Below, piece by piece: positions 56,646 through 64,000 of a stretch of DNA of 64,000 nucleotides. The notes beneath the pieces were generated by a model, which saw nothing but the letters and a program-made list of their open reading frames with translations, searched no databases and was not told the DNA's origin. The position numbers and the translations under genes were made by a program. This stretch comes from Halopseudomonas salina (GTDB taxonomy: Bacteria > Pseudomonadota > Gammaproteobacteria > Pseudomonadales > Pseudomonadaceae): the NCBI RefSeq assembly GCF_008641105.1, contig NZ_VTTI01000008.1, positions 122,328-186,327 of the forward strand, read 5' to 3'. Within the stretch, counting starts at the first letter, position 1. The number at the start of each line of letters is the position of its first letter.

Positions 56646-58007
56646 TCAGAAGAATTTGAGGTACCGGCTCAACTCCCAGTCAGACACATGGGTGTGATAG
56701 CTGGTCCATTCCTCGCGCTTGTACTGCACGAAGCTTTCGAACATTGCGTCACCAAACACCAGTCTGGAAAGCGGGTCTGCCTCGAAGGCGTCAATGGCTT
56801 CACCGAGGTTCTGCGGAAGCATCTCGATATTCATGTCGCGCACCTCCTGATCGGTGTAGCTGTACATGTTTTCCCGATGCGGCTGGCCGGGATCCATTGC
56901 CTCGCGAATACCCTCCAGACCTGCCGCCAGGATCATTGCCGAGCCCAGGTAGGGGTTGCAGGCGATGTCCGCAGCCCGACACTCGACCCGCGCGCCCTGG
57001 GACGGGATGCGCAACATATTGGTGCGGTTGTTGTTGCCGTAACAGACGAAGACCGGCGCCCAGGTGGAGCCTGACATGCTGCCCTTGCGCACCAGGCGCT
57101 TGTAACTGTTAACCGTGGGCGCAATAACCGCACTGATCGCCTTTGCATGCTTCATCACGCCAGCGATGAAGTGATAAGCCATGGCGGTTACGCCGCAGCC
57201 ATAGGTGTCCTCACCGTTGGCTGTATCAAACAGGTTCTTGCCAGTCTCGAGATCAGCCAGGGACATGTTGTAGTGCGCGCCGCTACCGGTGCGGGTAGCA
57301 GAAGGCTTGGGCATGAAACTGGCAAATGCACCGTGCTTGCGGGCAATTTCACCGGCCATCAGACGGAAGAACACCAGCCTGTCGGCCATGCCCAGCGCAT
57401 CGGTGTAGGTAAAGTCGGTTTCAAACTGACCGTTTGCGTCCTCATGATCGAACGAATACACGTCCCAGCCCATGCTGTTCATTGCTTCGACCAGCTCTCC
57501 AACTATGTGCATGTTGTCGCCCAGAGTGCGGGGGTCGTAGCAAGGCTTGGCCAGGGTATCGCGTGCACTTATCGGCTCGAAGCCGCCATCAGCGGAATCC
57601 TTGAACAGGAAGAATTCGGTTTCAATGCCCAGGTTGAATTTGTAACCCATGTCTGCAGCATCGGCCACCTGCCGCTTGAGGATGTTGCGCGAGCAGGCCT
57701 CGAACGGAGCACCGTCCAGATAGAGGTCGCTGGCAAACCAGGCCAGATCAGGGTTCCAGGGGCACTGGGTCAGGGTAGCGGTATCCGGCATCGCAGCTAC
57801 TTCATTATCGCTGATCTCCTGGGGTACGCCGTCCAGGGCAGCGCCGGTGAAGAGCTCAGAACCTTTGAGCATCCTGTCCAGATGATCGACAGGGACGAAC
57901 TTCCCCTTGATGATGCCGTGGATGTCTACATACCCGGCAAGGGCATACTTGACTCCCTTGTCCCTGAGCGTTTGTTTCAAGCTTTCGGCGGATGGCTGTA
58001 CCGTCAT
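56646..58007 (-). CDS. glnT: type III glutamate-ammonia ligase (GlnT-like)
   Basis: A 453-residue member of the glutamine synthetase superfamily of GlnT/GMAS type. Catalytic blocks are [34 protein letters not shown] and [11 protein letters not shown]; it begins with a [13 protein letters not shown] beta-grasp. It makes glutamine or a gamma-glutamyl amide with ATP. ATG 58005-58007 is chosen because the upstream frame reads as non-family sequence and TGGAGTGCAGTC precedes it. It is followed by the nitrogen-type ABC binding protein and divergent from an alpha/beta hydrolase across an inverted repeat at 58071. Gamma-glutamylmethylamide synthetase is an alternative, but the rest of that pathway is missing. 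Confidence 0.88.
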   Translation of the reverse strand: MTVQPSAESLKQTLRDKGVKYALAGYVDIHGIIKGKFVPVDHLDRMLKGSELFTGAALDGVPQEISDNEVAAMPDTATLTQCPWNPDLAWFASDLYLDGAPFEACSRNILKRQVADAADMGYKFNLGIETEFFLFKDSADGGFEPISARDTLAKPCYDPRTLGDNMHIVGELVEAMNSMGWDVYSFDHEDANGQFETDFTYTDALGMADRLVFFRLMAGEIARKHGAFASFMPKPSATRTGSGAHYNMSLADLETGKNLFDTANGEDTYGCGVTAMAYHFIAGVMKHAKAISAVIAPTVNSYKRLVRKGSMSGSTWAPVFVCYGNNNRTNMLRIPSQGARVECRAADIACNPYLGSAMILAAGLEGIREAMDPGQPHRENMYSYTDQEVRDMNIEMLPQNLGEAIDAFEADPLSRLVFGDAMFESFVQYKREEWTSYHTHVSDWELSRYLKFF

Positions 58008-58070
58008 GACTGCACTCCAGATCGTGATCTCGCCGGGAATGGCGAGCTTGGTACGAATCTTCCATTCAAC

Positions 58071-58092
58071 ATACATGCCAGCATGCATGTAT
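58071..58092. promoter_or_regulatory. inverted repeat between glnT and hydrolase genes
   Basis: ATACATGC and GCATGTAT form perfect 8-base arms with a 6-base spacer. It sits 63 bases upstream of glnT and 66 bases upstream of the hydrolase gene, so one regulator could control both. GntR-family operators often have such ATAC/GTAT halves; the regulator is not in this window. Confidence 0.6.
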
Positions 58093-58158
58093 ATGTTCGT
58101 TTTATTGACCCCCCAGAACGGCATCTGGCCAACAAACAGGATTAAAGGAGTGGCCAAA

Positions 58159-59184
58159 ATGGTTATAGATCAAGGCGTTGTAAAGCGATTCGAGCTCGGC
58201 GAGCTGGTTTTACAAAGTGGCGCTGTATTGCGCGAATCCCAGCTCACTTATCTACAATTCGGTGAATTGAACACGGCGGGCGATAACCTGATTCTGCTAC
58301 CGACGTACTACGGTGGAACACATTCGGGCATCGCGCCCCTGATTGGTGCACATGGTCCTCTGGATCCGGATCATTACTGCATCGTCATACCCAACCTTAT
58401 CGGCAATGGTTGCTCCACCTCGCCCACTGACGCACATGGGACACAGACAGCCGGGAATTTTCCCCAGGTCACTATTTTCGACAACGTCATCGCGCAACAG
58501 CAATTGATCACCGAGCAGTTCAATGGTGCATCATTGGCATTGATAATGGGCTGGTCCATGGGCGGCATGCAGGCTCTGCAATGGGGCTGCACCTTTCCTG
58601 ATCAGGTTCGACGCATCATGAGCGTATGCGCCACCGCACGCTGCTGGCCGCATAACCGGGTGTTTCTTGAAGGTGTGAAAGCTGCGTTGACCTGCGACCC
58701 GGTTTGGCAGCACGGGTTTTATACTCAGCAGCCGGAAACGGGGCTCAAGGCATTCGCTCGAGTTTATGCGGGATGGGCTTACAGCCAGGCTTTTTTCCGG
58801 GAAGAGCTTTACCGCACGCTTGGCCATGACAGCATCGATGCCTTGCTGGCCTATTGGGAAGCAGATCATCTCGAACAGGACGCGAATAACCTGCTTGCGG
58901 TTCTTTCCACCTGGATGCATGGCGATATCAGCGCAAATGAGCGATACCGGGGAGACTTCATTGCTGCTCTTCAGGCAATAAAGGCGCAGACGGTAATCAT
59001 GCCTTCGAGTACTGATCTGTACTTCACCCGACAGGATGCCTGTTGGGAAGCCCAGCACATACCTGACGCACGATGTCTCCCGCTTATCTCGGACTGGGGT
59101 CACTGCGCCGGTGCGCCTGGACGCAACCCGGTGGACACTCGCGTCATTCTCGACGCCTGCGCCGAATTACTCGGGCGTGCCTGA
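58159..59184 (+). CDS. MetX-like alpha/beta hydrolase of unknown substrate
   Basis: A 341-residue protein with the homoserine O-acetyltransferase fold. The nucleophile elbow is [12 protein letters not shown], the acid Asp is in SSTDLYFT, and the base His is in [11 protein letters not shown]. An early [11 protein letters not shown] oxyanion loop and a [18 protein letters not shown] segment are also family marks. It lacks several MetX hallmarks, so it is probably a hydrolase or acyltransferase for another compound. ATG 58159 follows AAAGGAG; the longer frame from 57907 lies antisense to glnT and is not used. It is divergent from glnT, with the shared inverted repeat suggesting co-regulation with the nitrogen genes. 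Confidence 0.85.
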   Translation: MVIDQGVVKRFELGELVLQSGAVLRESQLTYLQFGELNTAGDNLILLPTYYGGTHSGIAPLIGAHGPLDPDHYCIVIPNLIGNGCSTSPTDAHGTQTAGNFPQVTIFDNVIAQQQLITEQFNGASLALIMGWSMGGMQALQWGCTFPDQVRRIMSVCATARCWPHNRVFLEGVKAALTCDPVWQHGFYTQQPETGLKAFARVYAGWAYSQAFFREELYRTLGHDSIDALLAYWEADHLEQDANNLLAVLSTWMHGDISANERYRGDFIAALQAIKAQTVIMPSSTDLYFTRQDACWEAQHIPDARCLPLISDWGHCAGAPGRNPVDTRVILDACAELLGRA

Positions 59185-59261
59185 TCACCGCAGCGCCCTC
59201 AACCAACTACAGGCCTTCAAAGGTATGGCTTCCGACCTGGCAAAGGGGCTGACACACAGGC

Positions 59262-59876
59262 TTATTTATGCGCCCAACCGCTGTAAACAAAGGTCATCGG
59301 CCGAGGGCCTGGAAGATACTCGGTGTGCAGCTCACCTATGCTAAACCCGCCCGCTTCAATCAGAGCCGGAATATCCCGATTGAGATGACAGCCACCTGCC
59401 AGTGGTTTCCAGAGCGGCGTCAGCCGGTGCTGCCAGCGCTCTACTGAGGCATCGGGTGCAAGCCCATGCTCACAAAACAGCAACCGCCCACCGGGTTTGA
59501 GAACGCGGTGCATTTCTTTCATGGCGGGTATCGGGTCGGCAATACTGCACAGGGTAAAGGTCATCACGATCGTATCGAAGCGATCAGTTTCAGCGTGAAT
59601 GCCTTGCACATCCACCGCCACCATATCAACAGGAATGCCGATTGATGCAGCGCGCTTACGAGCAAGCGTCTGCATCTGTGCAGCGGGGTCAACGCCGATA
59701 ATAGAGGTTACTTTTTCGGGATTGTAGAACTGCAGATTCAGGCCAGTACCAATGCCAATTTCCAGGACCTCACCTGTCGCTTGGGGCACCACTCTGGATC
59801 GGGCTTTCATCACATCACCCATGCCACAGGCAATGTCGATCATCTTCGGCAGTACATAGCGCTCATACGGATTCAT
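59262..59876 (-). CDS. class I SAM methyltransferase (Methyltransf_11 type)
   Basis: A 204-residue methyltransferase with motif I VLEIGIGTGLNLQFY, motif II GVDPAAQM, FDTIVMTFTLCSIADP and KPGGRLLFCEHG. The C-terminal half (LTPLWKPLAGGCHLNRDIPALIEAGGF) resembles METTL7/UbiE-like small-molecule methyltransferases. ATG 59876 is chosen with GGAGAG upstream; the frame also extends to 59927. It starts 40 bases after cysA on the same strand and so probably belongs to the sulfate operon, but the substrate is unknown. Confidence 0.9.
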   Translation of the reverse strand: MNPYERYVLPKMIDIACGMGDVMKARSRVVPQATGEVLEIGIGTGLNLQFYNPEKVTSIIGVDPAAQMQTLARKRAASIGIPVDMVAVDVQGIHAETDRFDTIVMTFTLCSIADPIPAMKEMHRVLKPGGRLLFCEHGLAPDASVERWQHRLTPLWKPLAGGCHLNRDIPALIEAGGFSIGELHTEYLPGPRPMTFVYSGWAHK

Positions 59877-59916
59877 TGACTCTCCCAGCGAGCGGTGCAG
59901 GCACCGCCGAGAAAGC

Positions 59917-61014
59917 TCAGCGACCAACCCAGCTCAGCGTGCGGGGCGGTTTACCCTCGCAATTGAACAGATGACCCACGTCCGGGACAGCATAGCACCG
60001 GTCACCTCGCTGGGGCTGCCAGCGATTGAACTCGGCGTGACTGATACCAACCTCCCAGGGCTCTTCACTCTGCCAACCGCAGGGCGTAAGCTCCAGGCGA
60101 ACTTCAGCTCCGATCAGACTGATGGAGTCAATCCGCAGGGGTAAGTGGGCATGAGCTGCGGGCTCATCCTGTAGTCGAAGTTCGTGGGGACGAATATATA
60201 ACTGTACAGCTTCCCCATCGGTATCCTCGGGCAATTCAATCCAGCCCTCCGATTGCTGCAGACGGCGACCCTGCAGGTCCCCGGAGAACACGTTGACGTG
60301 CCCCAGAAAATCAAACACAAAACGGCTTTCTGGCTGCGCATAGAGGGCACGGGGTTCGTCAACCTGCTCGATCTTGCCAGCACTCATGACCACTACCTGA
60401 TCGGAGAGCTCAAGCGCCTCTTCCTGGTCGTGGGTAACGAACACGCTGGTGAAGTGCAATTCGTCATGCAGAGCGCGTAACCAGCGACGCAAATCTTTGC
60501 GCACCTTGGCATCAAGCGCGCCGAATGGCTCATCAAGCAAGAGTATCTGCGGCTTCATTGCCAGTGCACGGGCCAGGGCGATTCTTTGTTTCTGCCCACC
60601 AGACAGTTGAGCAGGAAAGCGCTCGGCCAGATGAGCCAGCTGAACCATTTCCAACAGATCCGCAACACGCCTACGTATCTCGGGGGCAGAGGGGCGATCC
60701 TTGCGCGGCATGACTTCAAGGCCGAAGGCGATGTTCTGCGCTACTGTCATGTGCCGAAAAAGTGCGTAATGCTGAAATACAAAGCCAACACGGCGCTCGC
60801 GTACGTGCAAGGGAGTGACATCCTCGCCATGGAAAAGCACCCGCCCACTCTCGGCATTTTCCAGACCCGCTATTACGCGCAGCAGTGTTGTCTTGCCTGA
60901 CCCCGAAGGACCCAGCAAACCAATCAACTTGCCATCAGGGATGTCCAGGGAAATGTCCTTGAGCGCTTGAAAGGACCCGAAATATTTATTGATGCGCTCT
61001 ACAGTAATACTCAT
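59917..61014 (-). CDS. cysA: sulfate/thiosulfate ABC transporter ATP-binding protein
   Basis: A 365-residue ATPase. Walker A is [12 protein letters not shown], the signature [16 protein letters not shown], Walker [16 protein letters not shown] and the switch histidine [10 protein letters not shown]-terminal TOBE-like domain follows ([21 protein letters not shown]). It powers the CysTW permease. The ATG overlaps the cysW stop by four bases (ATGA). Confidence 0.96.
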   Translation of the reverse strand: MSITVERINKYFGSFQALKDISLDIPDGKLIGLLGPSGSGKTTLLRVIAGLENAESGRVLFHGEDVTPLHVRERRVGFVFQHYALFRHMTVAQNIAFGLEVMPRKDRPSAPEIRRRVADLLEMVQLAHLAERFPAQLSGGQKQRIALARALAMKPQILLLDEPFGALDAKVRKDLRRWLRALHDELHFTSVFVTHDQEEALELSDQVVVMSAGKIEQVDEPRALYAQPESRFVFDFLGHVNVFSGDLQGRRLQQSEGWIELPEDTDGEAVQLYIRPHELRLQDEPAAHAHLPLRIDSISLIGAEVRLELTPCGWQSEEPWEVGISHAEFNRWQPQRGDRCYAVPDVGHLFNCEGKPPRTLSWVGR

Positions 61015-61883
61015 CCAAGGATTTCCGACTGATGGTTTTCAGGTTCAGGTTGCCGGCTCTGGCGCCACTCGACGACACTTTTGATCAACAGCGTGAGAAG
61101 AGCGATGCCTGCCAGCAGCGATGCAGCAACAAAAGCACCTACTACGTTGTAGTCCTGGTAGAGCAGCTCCACGTGCAATGGCAAGGTATTGGTTTGACCG
61201 CGGATATTTCCCGCTACTACCGACACCGCGCCAAACTCACCAACAGCTCGGGCATTGGTAAGCACGACGCCGTATATCAGGGCCCAGCGGATATTTGGCA
61301 GGGTCACGCGGCGGAAAAGCTGCCAGCCACTGGCACCGAGGATCACACCTGCCTCTTCTTCCTCACTGCCCTGTTGCTGCATTAACGGGATGAGTTCCCG
61401 TGCAACAAATGGACAGGTAACAAACACGGTGACCATGACAATTCCTGGCCAGGCGAACATCAATTGGACATCGTAATCGGCCAGCCAACTACCTAACCAA
61501 CCGTTGGATCCGTACAGGAGCAGATACAACAGGCCAGCAACCACTGGCGAGACGGCGAACGGGATATCGATCAGCGTGATCAGCGCCTTGCGCCCCGGGA
61601 ACTCGAACCGCGTGACCAGCCAGGCAAGAAAGACCCCGAACACCAGGTTGATCGGCACTGTTAACGCAGCTACGAACAATGTGAGCCCAATTGCATGCAG
61701 CGTATAGGCATCAGTCAGGTTATCCCAAGCCGTCTGCACGCCCCCTGACAGGGCCTGGGCAAAGATCAACACCAGCGGGATAACCAGAATCAGCAGCGTA
61801 AGAGTCAAAGCGATGCCAATGAGTGTCCATTTGGTCCATGGGCGCTCGCCGACCCTGAGGCTCGAGTTTCGATGTTTGCTCAT
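61011..61883 (-). CDS. cysW: sulfate ABC transporter permease CysW
   Basis: A 290-residue inner-membrane permease with six helices and the [24 protein letters not shown] coupling loop. ATG 61883 is preferred over 61898 because it starts [15 protein letters not shown] and has GGTGAG just upstream; it lies four bases after the cysT stop. It pairs with CysT as heterodimeric channel. Confidence 0.93.
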   Translation of the reverse strand: MSKHRNSSLRVGERPWTKWTLIGIALTLTLLILVIPLVLIFAQALSGGVQTAWDNLTDAYTLHAIGLTLFVAALTVPINLVFGVFLAWLVTRFEFPGRKALITLIDIPFAVSPVVAGLLYLLLYGSNGWLGSWLADYDVQLMFAWPGIVMVTVFVTCPFVARELIPLMQQQGSEEEEAGVILGASGWQLFRRVTLPNIRWALIYGVVLTNARAVGEFGAVSVVAGNIRGQTNTLPLHVELLYQDYNVVGAFVAASLLAGIALLTLLIKSVVEWRQSRQPEPENHQSEILG

Positions 61884-61887
61884 GGTC

Positions 61888-62751
61888 TCACCGCCCATGC
61901 AGACGTTTGAGATAACGCGCCTGCCACAGATTGATACCCAGAAGAAGGACGAGAGAAGCCATCAACACCACGGACGCAATGGCGCTGGCGGCCGCGTAAT
62001 CGAATTCCTGCAGTCTGACAAAAATCATCAGGCTGGTGATTTCGCTTACATAGGGTGTATTACCGGCTATGAATATAACTGCTCCGAACTCGCCGAGACT
62101 ACGTGTAAATGACAACGCAACGCCCGTCATCAGCGCTGGCCAGAGCGCCGGAAACAGTATGCGGCGGAACACCGTAAGATCTGAAGCTCCCATACTCATA
62201 GCCGCCTCTTCGTCCTCCGGCGCTAGATCCTCCAGCACCGGTTGAACCGTGCGAACCACAAAGGGAAGACTGGTGAAAGACATAGCAACAACAATACCCA
62301 GTGGGGTGTAGGCGACCTCGATTCCGAGCCGGGCGAGATATTGGCCGTACCAGCCGTTTTCAGCGAAAAGTGCTGCGAGCGTAATGCCTGCTACCGCCGT
62401 TGGCAGTGCAAAGGGCAAGTCCATCAGAGCATCGACAAAACGCTTGCCCCAGAACTCATAGCGTACCAGTACCCAAGCCATCAAAAGCCCCACCACCCCG
62501 TTGATGAGTGATGCAATTCCAGCAGCCCACAGCGTTACCTTATAGGATGCAACAACCCGTTCGTCGGTGATAACCGCCCAGTATTCTGCCAAGGTCATAC
62601 CGGACGTCTGAACGATGAGTCCGGTGACAGGGAGCAACAGAACCAGACTGATGAATAAGAGCGAAACGCCCAGGCTCAACGAGAACCCGGGCAACACTCT
62701 CTTTGCCTTACCAGCGCTGGCAGGCAAGACTTGTGCTGAGACTTTATTCAT
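61888..62751 (-). CDS. cysT: sulfate ABC transporter permease CysT
   Basis: A 287-residue inner-membrane permease. It has five to six helices and the EEEAAMSMGASDLTVFRRI coupling loop, the sulfate/molybdate-type pattern. Its start lies 12 bases after the sbp stop, and the gene is cotranscribed with sbp, cysW and cysA. Confidence 0.94.
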   Translation of the reverse strand: MNKVSAQVLPASAGKAKRVLPGFSLSLGVSLLFISLVLLLPVTGLIVQTSGMTLAEYWAVITDERVVASYKVTLWAAGIASLINGVVGLLMAWVLVRYEFWGKRFVDALMDLPFALPTAVAGITLAALFAENGWYGQYLARLGIEVAYTPLGIVVAMSFTSLPFVVRTVQPVLEDLAPEDEEAAMSMGASDLTVFRRILFPALWPALMTGVALSFTRSLGEFGAVIFIAGNTPYVSEITSLMIFVRLQEFDYAAASAIASVVLMASLVLLLGINLWQARYLKRLHGR

Positions 62752-62763
62752 GGACTTTATGCA

Positions 62764-63789
62764 TCAACGTCTCTGCAATTGGTCCAGTTTGCCGCCAGGC
62801 GCAAAATGAACACGCATGGCTGTTTCCCAATTACCGGCAATTTCTTCGATGGGTAGCAGTTCAAGATCCGGGAAACGGTCAGCAAATTCGGTCTGTACCT
62901 TTTCGTTGTGAACCCGGTAATTGAAACCAGCGATCAGGCGCTGTGCTTCCTCGGAATACAGATACTCGAGATAGTTTTTAGCCAAGGCTTCGGTTTCGTT
63001 ACGCTCAACATTACGGTCGATCCAGGTAACAGGAAACTCCGCAAGGAAACTGATTTTTGGTACAACAACCTGATAACCGGCCTCTGGATTTTGCGCGACG
63101 ATGTTGTTCACTTCAGACTCGAAAGTAAGCAGCACATCGCCGATTCCCCGTTCGATAAAGGTCGTTGTGGCACCGCGTCCGCCGGTGTCATATACCGCTA
63201 CATTGCCCAACATGGTTTTCAGGAACTGGTCTATCTTCGCTTCATCACCATCAAAGGCTTTCTGGGCATAGCCCAAAGCGGCAAGATAGGTATAACGACC
63301 ATTACCGGAGGTCTTGGGATTCGGCAACACGGAGCTGACATCATCCCGAGCAAGATCATCCCAGTTACGAATGTTTTTCGGATTTCCTTCGCGCACCAGA
63401 AAGGCCATTGTTGAATAGTAAGGCGAGCTGGCATTAGGTAGCCGCTGACGCCAATCTTCGGGTATCAGATTGCCACGGGTATGCAGAATGTCGACATCAG
63501 TCACCTGGTTATAGGTCACCACATCCGCCCGCAGGCCTTGAATTATGGCCTGCGCTTGTTTCGACGAACCGCCATGGGATTGACTGATTTCCAACGTATT
63601 GCCCGTTTTCTCTTGCCAGTACTCGGAAAACTGCTGGTTGTAGGCAGAGAACAGTTCTCTGGCAATGTCGTAGGAAGAGTTGAGCAGTTTCTGGTCAGCA
63701 GCATGAACCGGAGATAAAGCCGCACTGGCTCCCAGCAATAAAGCACCAGCGATCGCGCTGACGCGAGTACGTATCGATTTATCAGCCAT
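62764..63789 (-). CDS. sbp: sulfate-binding periplasmic protein
   Basis: A 341-residue binding protein with signal peptide ending SPVHA-AD. Family marks are LLNSSYDIARELF at the mature start, SHGGSSKQAQAIIQGL with the anion-binding residues, and PKTSGNGRYTYLAALGYA. The start ATG 63789 is preferred over 63816 for its GGAGGATTT ribosome site and cleaner signal peptide. It heads the sulfate operon. The 134-base leader (63790-63923) is AT-rich and is the expected place for CysB control, although I see no clear site. Confidence 0.95.
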   Translation of the reverse strand: MADKSIRTRVSAIAGALLLGASAALSPVHAADQKLLNSSYDIARELFSAYNQQFSEYWQEKTGNTLEISQSHGGSSKQAQAIIQGLRADVVTYNQVTDVDILHTRGNLIPEDWRQRLPNASSPYYSTMAFLVREGNPKNIRNWDDLARDDVSSVLPNPKTSGNGRYTYLAALGYAQKAFDGDEAKIDQFLKTMLGNVAVYDTGGRGATTTFIERGIGDVLLTFESEVNNIVAQNPEAGYQVVVPKISFLAEFPVTWIDRNVERNETEALAKNYLEYLYSEEAQRLIAGFNYRVHNEKVQTEFADRFPDLELLPIEEIAGNWETAMRVHFAPGGKLDQLQRR

Positions 63790-63923
63790 AAATCCTCCAA
63801 GGACTTGGGGAAGCACCAGTCGGCTTCCCGAACAGGCTGCACAGGGTATCGAACCGATCGATTTATAACAACTTGCTGGTTATACGGTTTTACTTATTAC
63901 TTAAGCCTCTAAAGCATAAAGGG

Positions 63924-64000
63924 AAGCTGCAAGCTGCAAGCTGCAAGCTGCAAGCTGCAAGCTGCAAGCTGCAAGCTGCAAGCTGCAAGCTGCAAGCTGC
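63924..64000. repeat. AAGCTGC heptamer tandem array, 11 copies to window edge
   Basis: Exactly 77 bases of perfect 7-base units begin 134 bases upstream of sbp and run out of the window, so the true copy number is unknown. The unit is not a multiple of three and carries no gene. Similar heptamer arrays occur in Pseudomonas genomes and often vary in copy number. Confidence 0.97.

Noticed and set aside
57907..58158. Upstream extension of the alpha/beta hydrolase
   Set aside because: It covers the glnT start and intergenic repeat; ATG 58159 has AAAGGAG and the family-like N-terminus.
63924..64000. CRISPR array
   Set aside because: The 7-base units are contiguous with no spacers.

Overview
The window looks like chromosomal DNA from a Pseudomonas-like gammaproteobacterium. 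Supporting signs are an lldR/lldP-lldD-dld lactate locus, a recC-recB-recD operon, an MvaT-type H-NS fragment, an sbp-cysT-cysW-cysA sulfate operon and moderately high GC. A marine or halophilic pseudomonad (Halopseudomonas-like) is a plausible guess from the BCCT osmolyte carrier and the carboxynorspermidine route, but I cannot prove it. No rRNA, tRNA, CRISPR array, prophage or insertion sequence is visible.

Layout. 1-1321: 3' end of an ACR3-type arsenite permease gene and a zinc-ribbon methyltransferase. 1318-8183: lactate regulon, with LldR opposite lldP-lldD-dld and a perfect LldR-type operator. 8217-26758 (minus strand): a SapC-family gene, a 5361-residue two-partner-secretion adhesin and its TpsB transporter, read sapC-tpsA-tpsB. 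27117-30397: a tight three-gene operon of a Hen1-type RNA 3'-end methyltransferase domain, a cNMP/CBS/DUF294 nucleotidyltransferase and a DEDDh exonuclease. 30489-32618: a BCCT carrier and a 63-residue MvaT-like protein lacking a DNA-binding half. 32708-36791: gamma-glutamyltransferase, amidoligase, class I glutamine amidotransferase and YigZ. 36803-45985: recD, recB and recC (minus strand). 46091-51752: a PuuA-like gamma-glutamylpolyamine synthetase, a lipoprotein with four VOC domains, and the nspC/carboxynorspermidine synthase pair. 52060-58007: a secreted alkylsulfatase, a small outer-membrane barrel, a TetR regulator, an ABC binding protein without its transporter, and a type III glutamine synthetase. 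58159-59184: a MetX-like alpha/beta hydrolase divergent from glnT. 59262-63789: the sulfate ABC operon with a methyltransferase at its end. The window stops inside an 11-copy AAGCTGC heptamer array.

How the genes fit together. Lactate is imported by LldP and oxidised by LldD (L-lactate) and Dld (D-lactate) when LldR leaves its operator. The Tps genes put a very large beta-helical adhesin on the cell surface, with SapC as a probable accessory. Several genes concern gamma-glutamyl and polyamine chemistry: GGT, amidoligase, GATase, PuuA and the nsp pair. The most novel-looking groups are the Hen1-NTase-exonuclease operon, the MvaT N-domain protein, the amidoligase operon, and the sapC-tpsA-tpsB locus with its non-beta-helical inserts.
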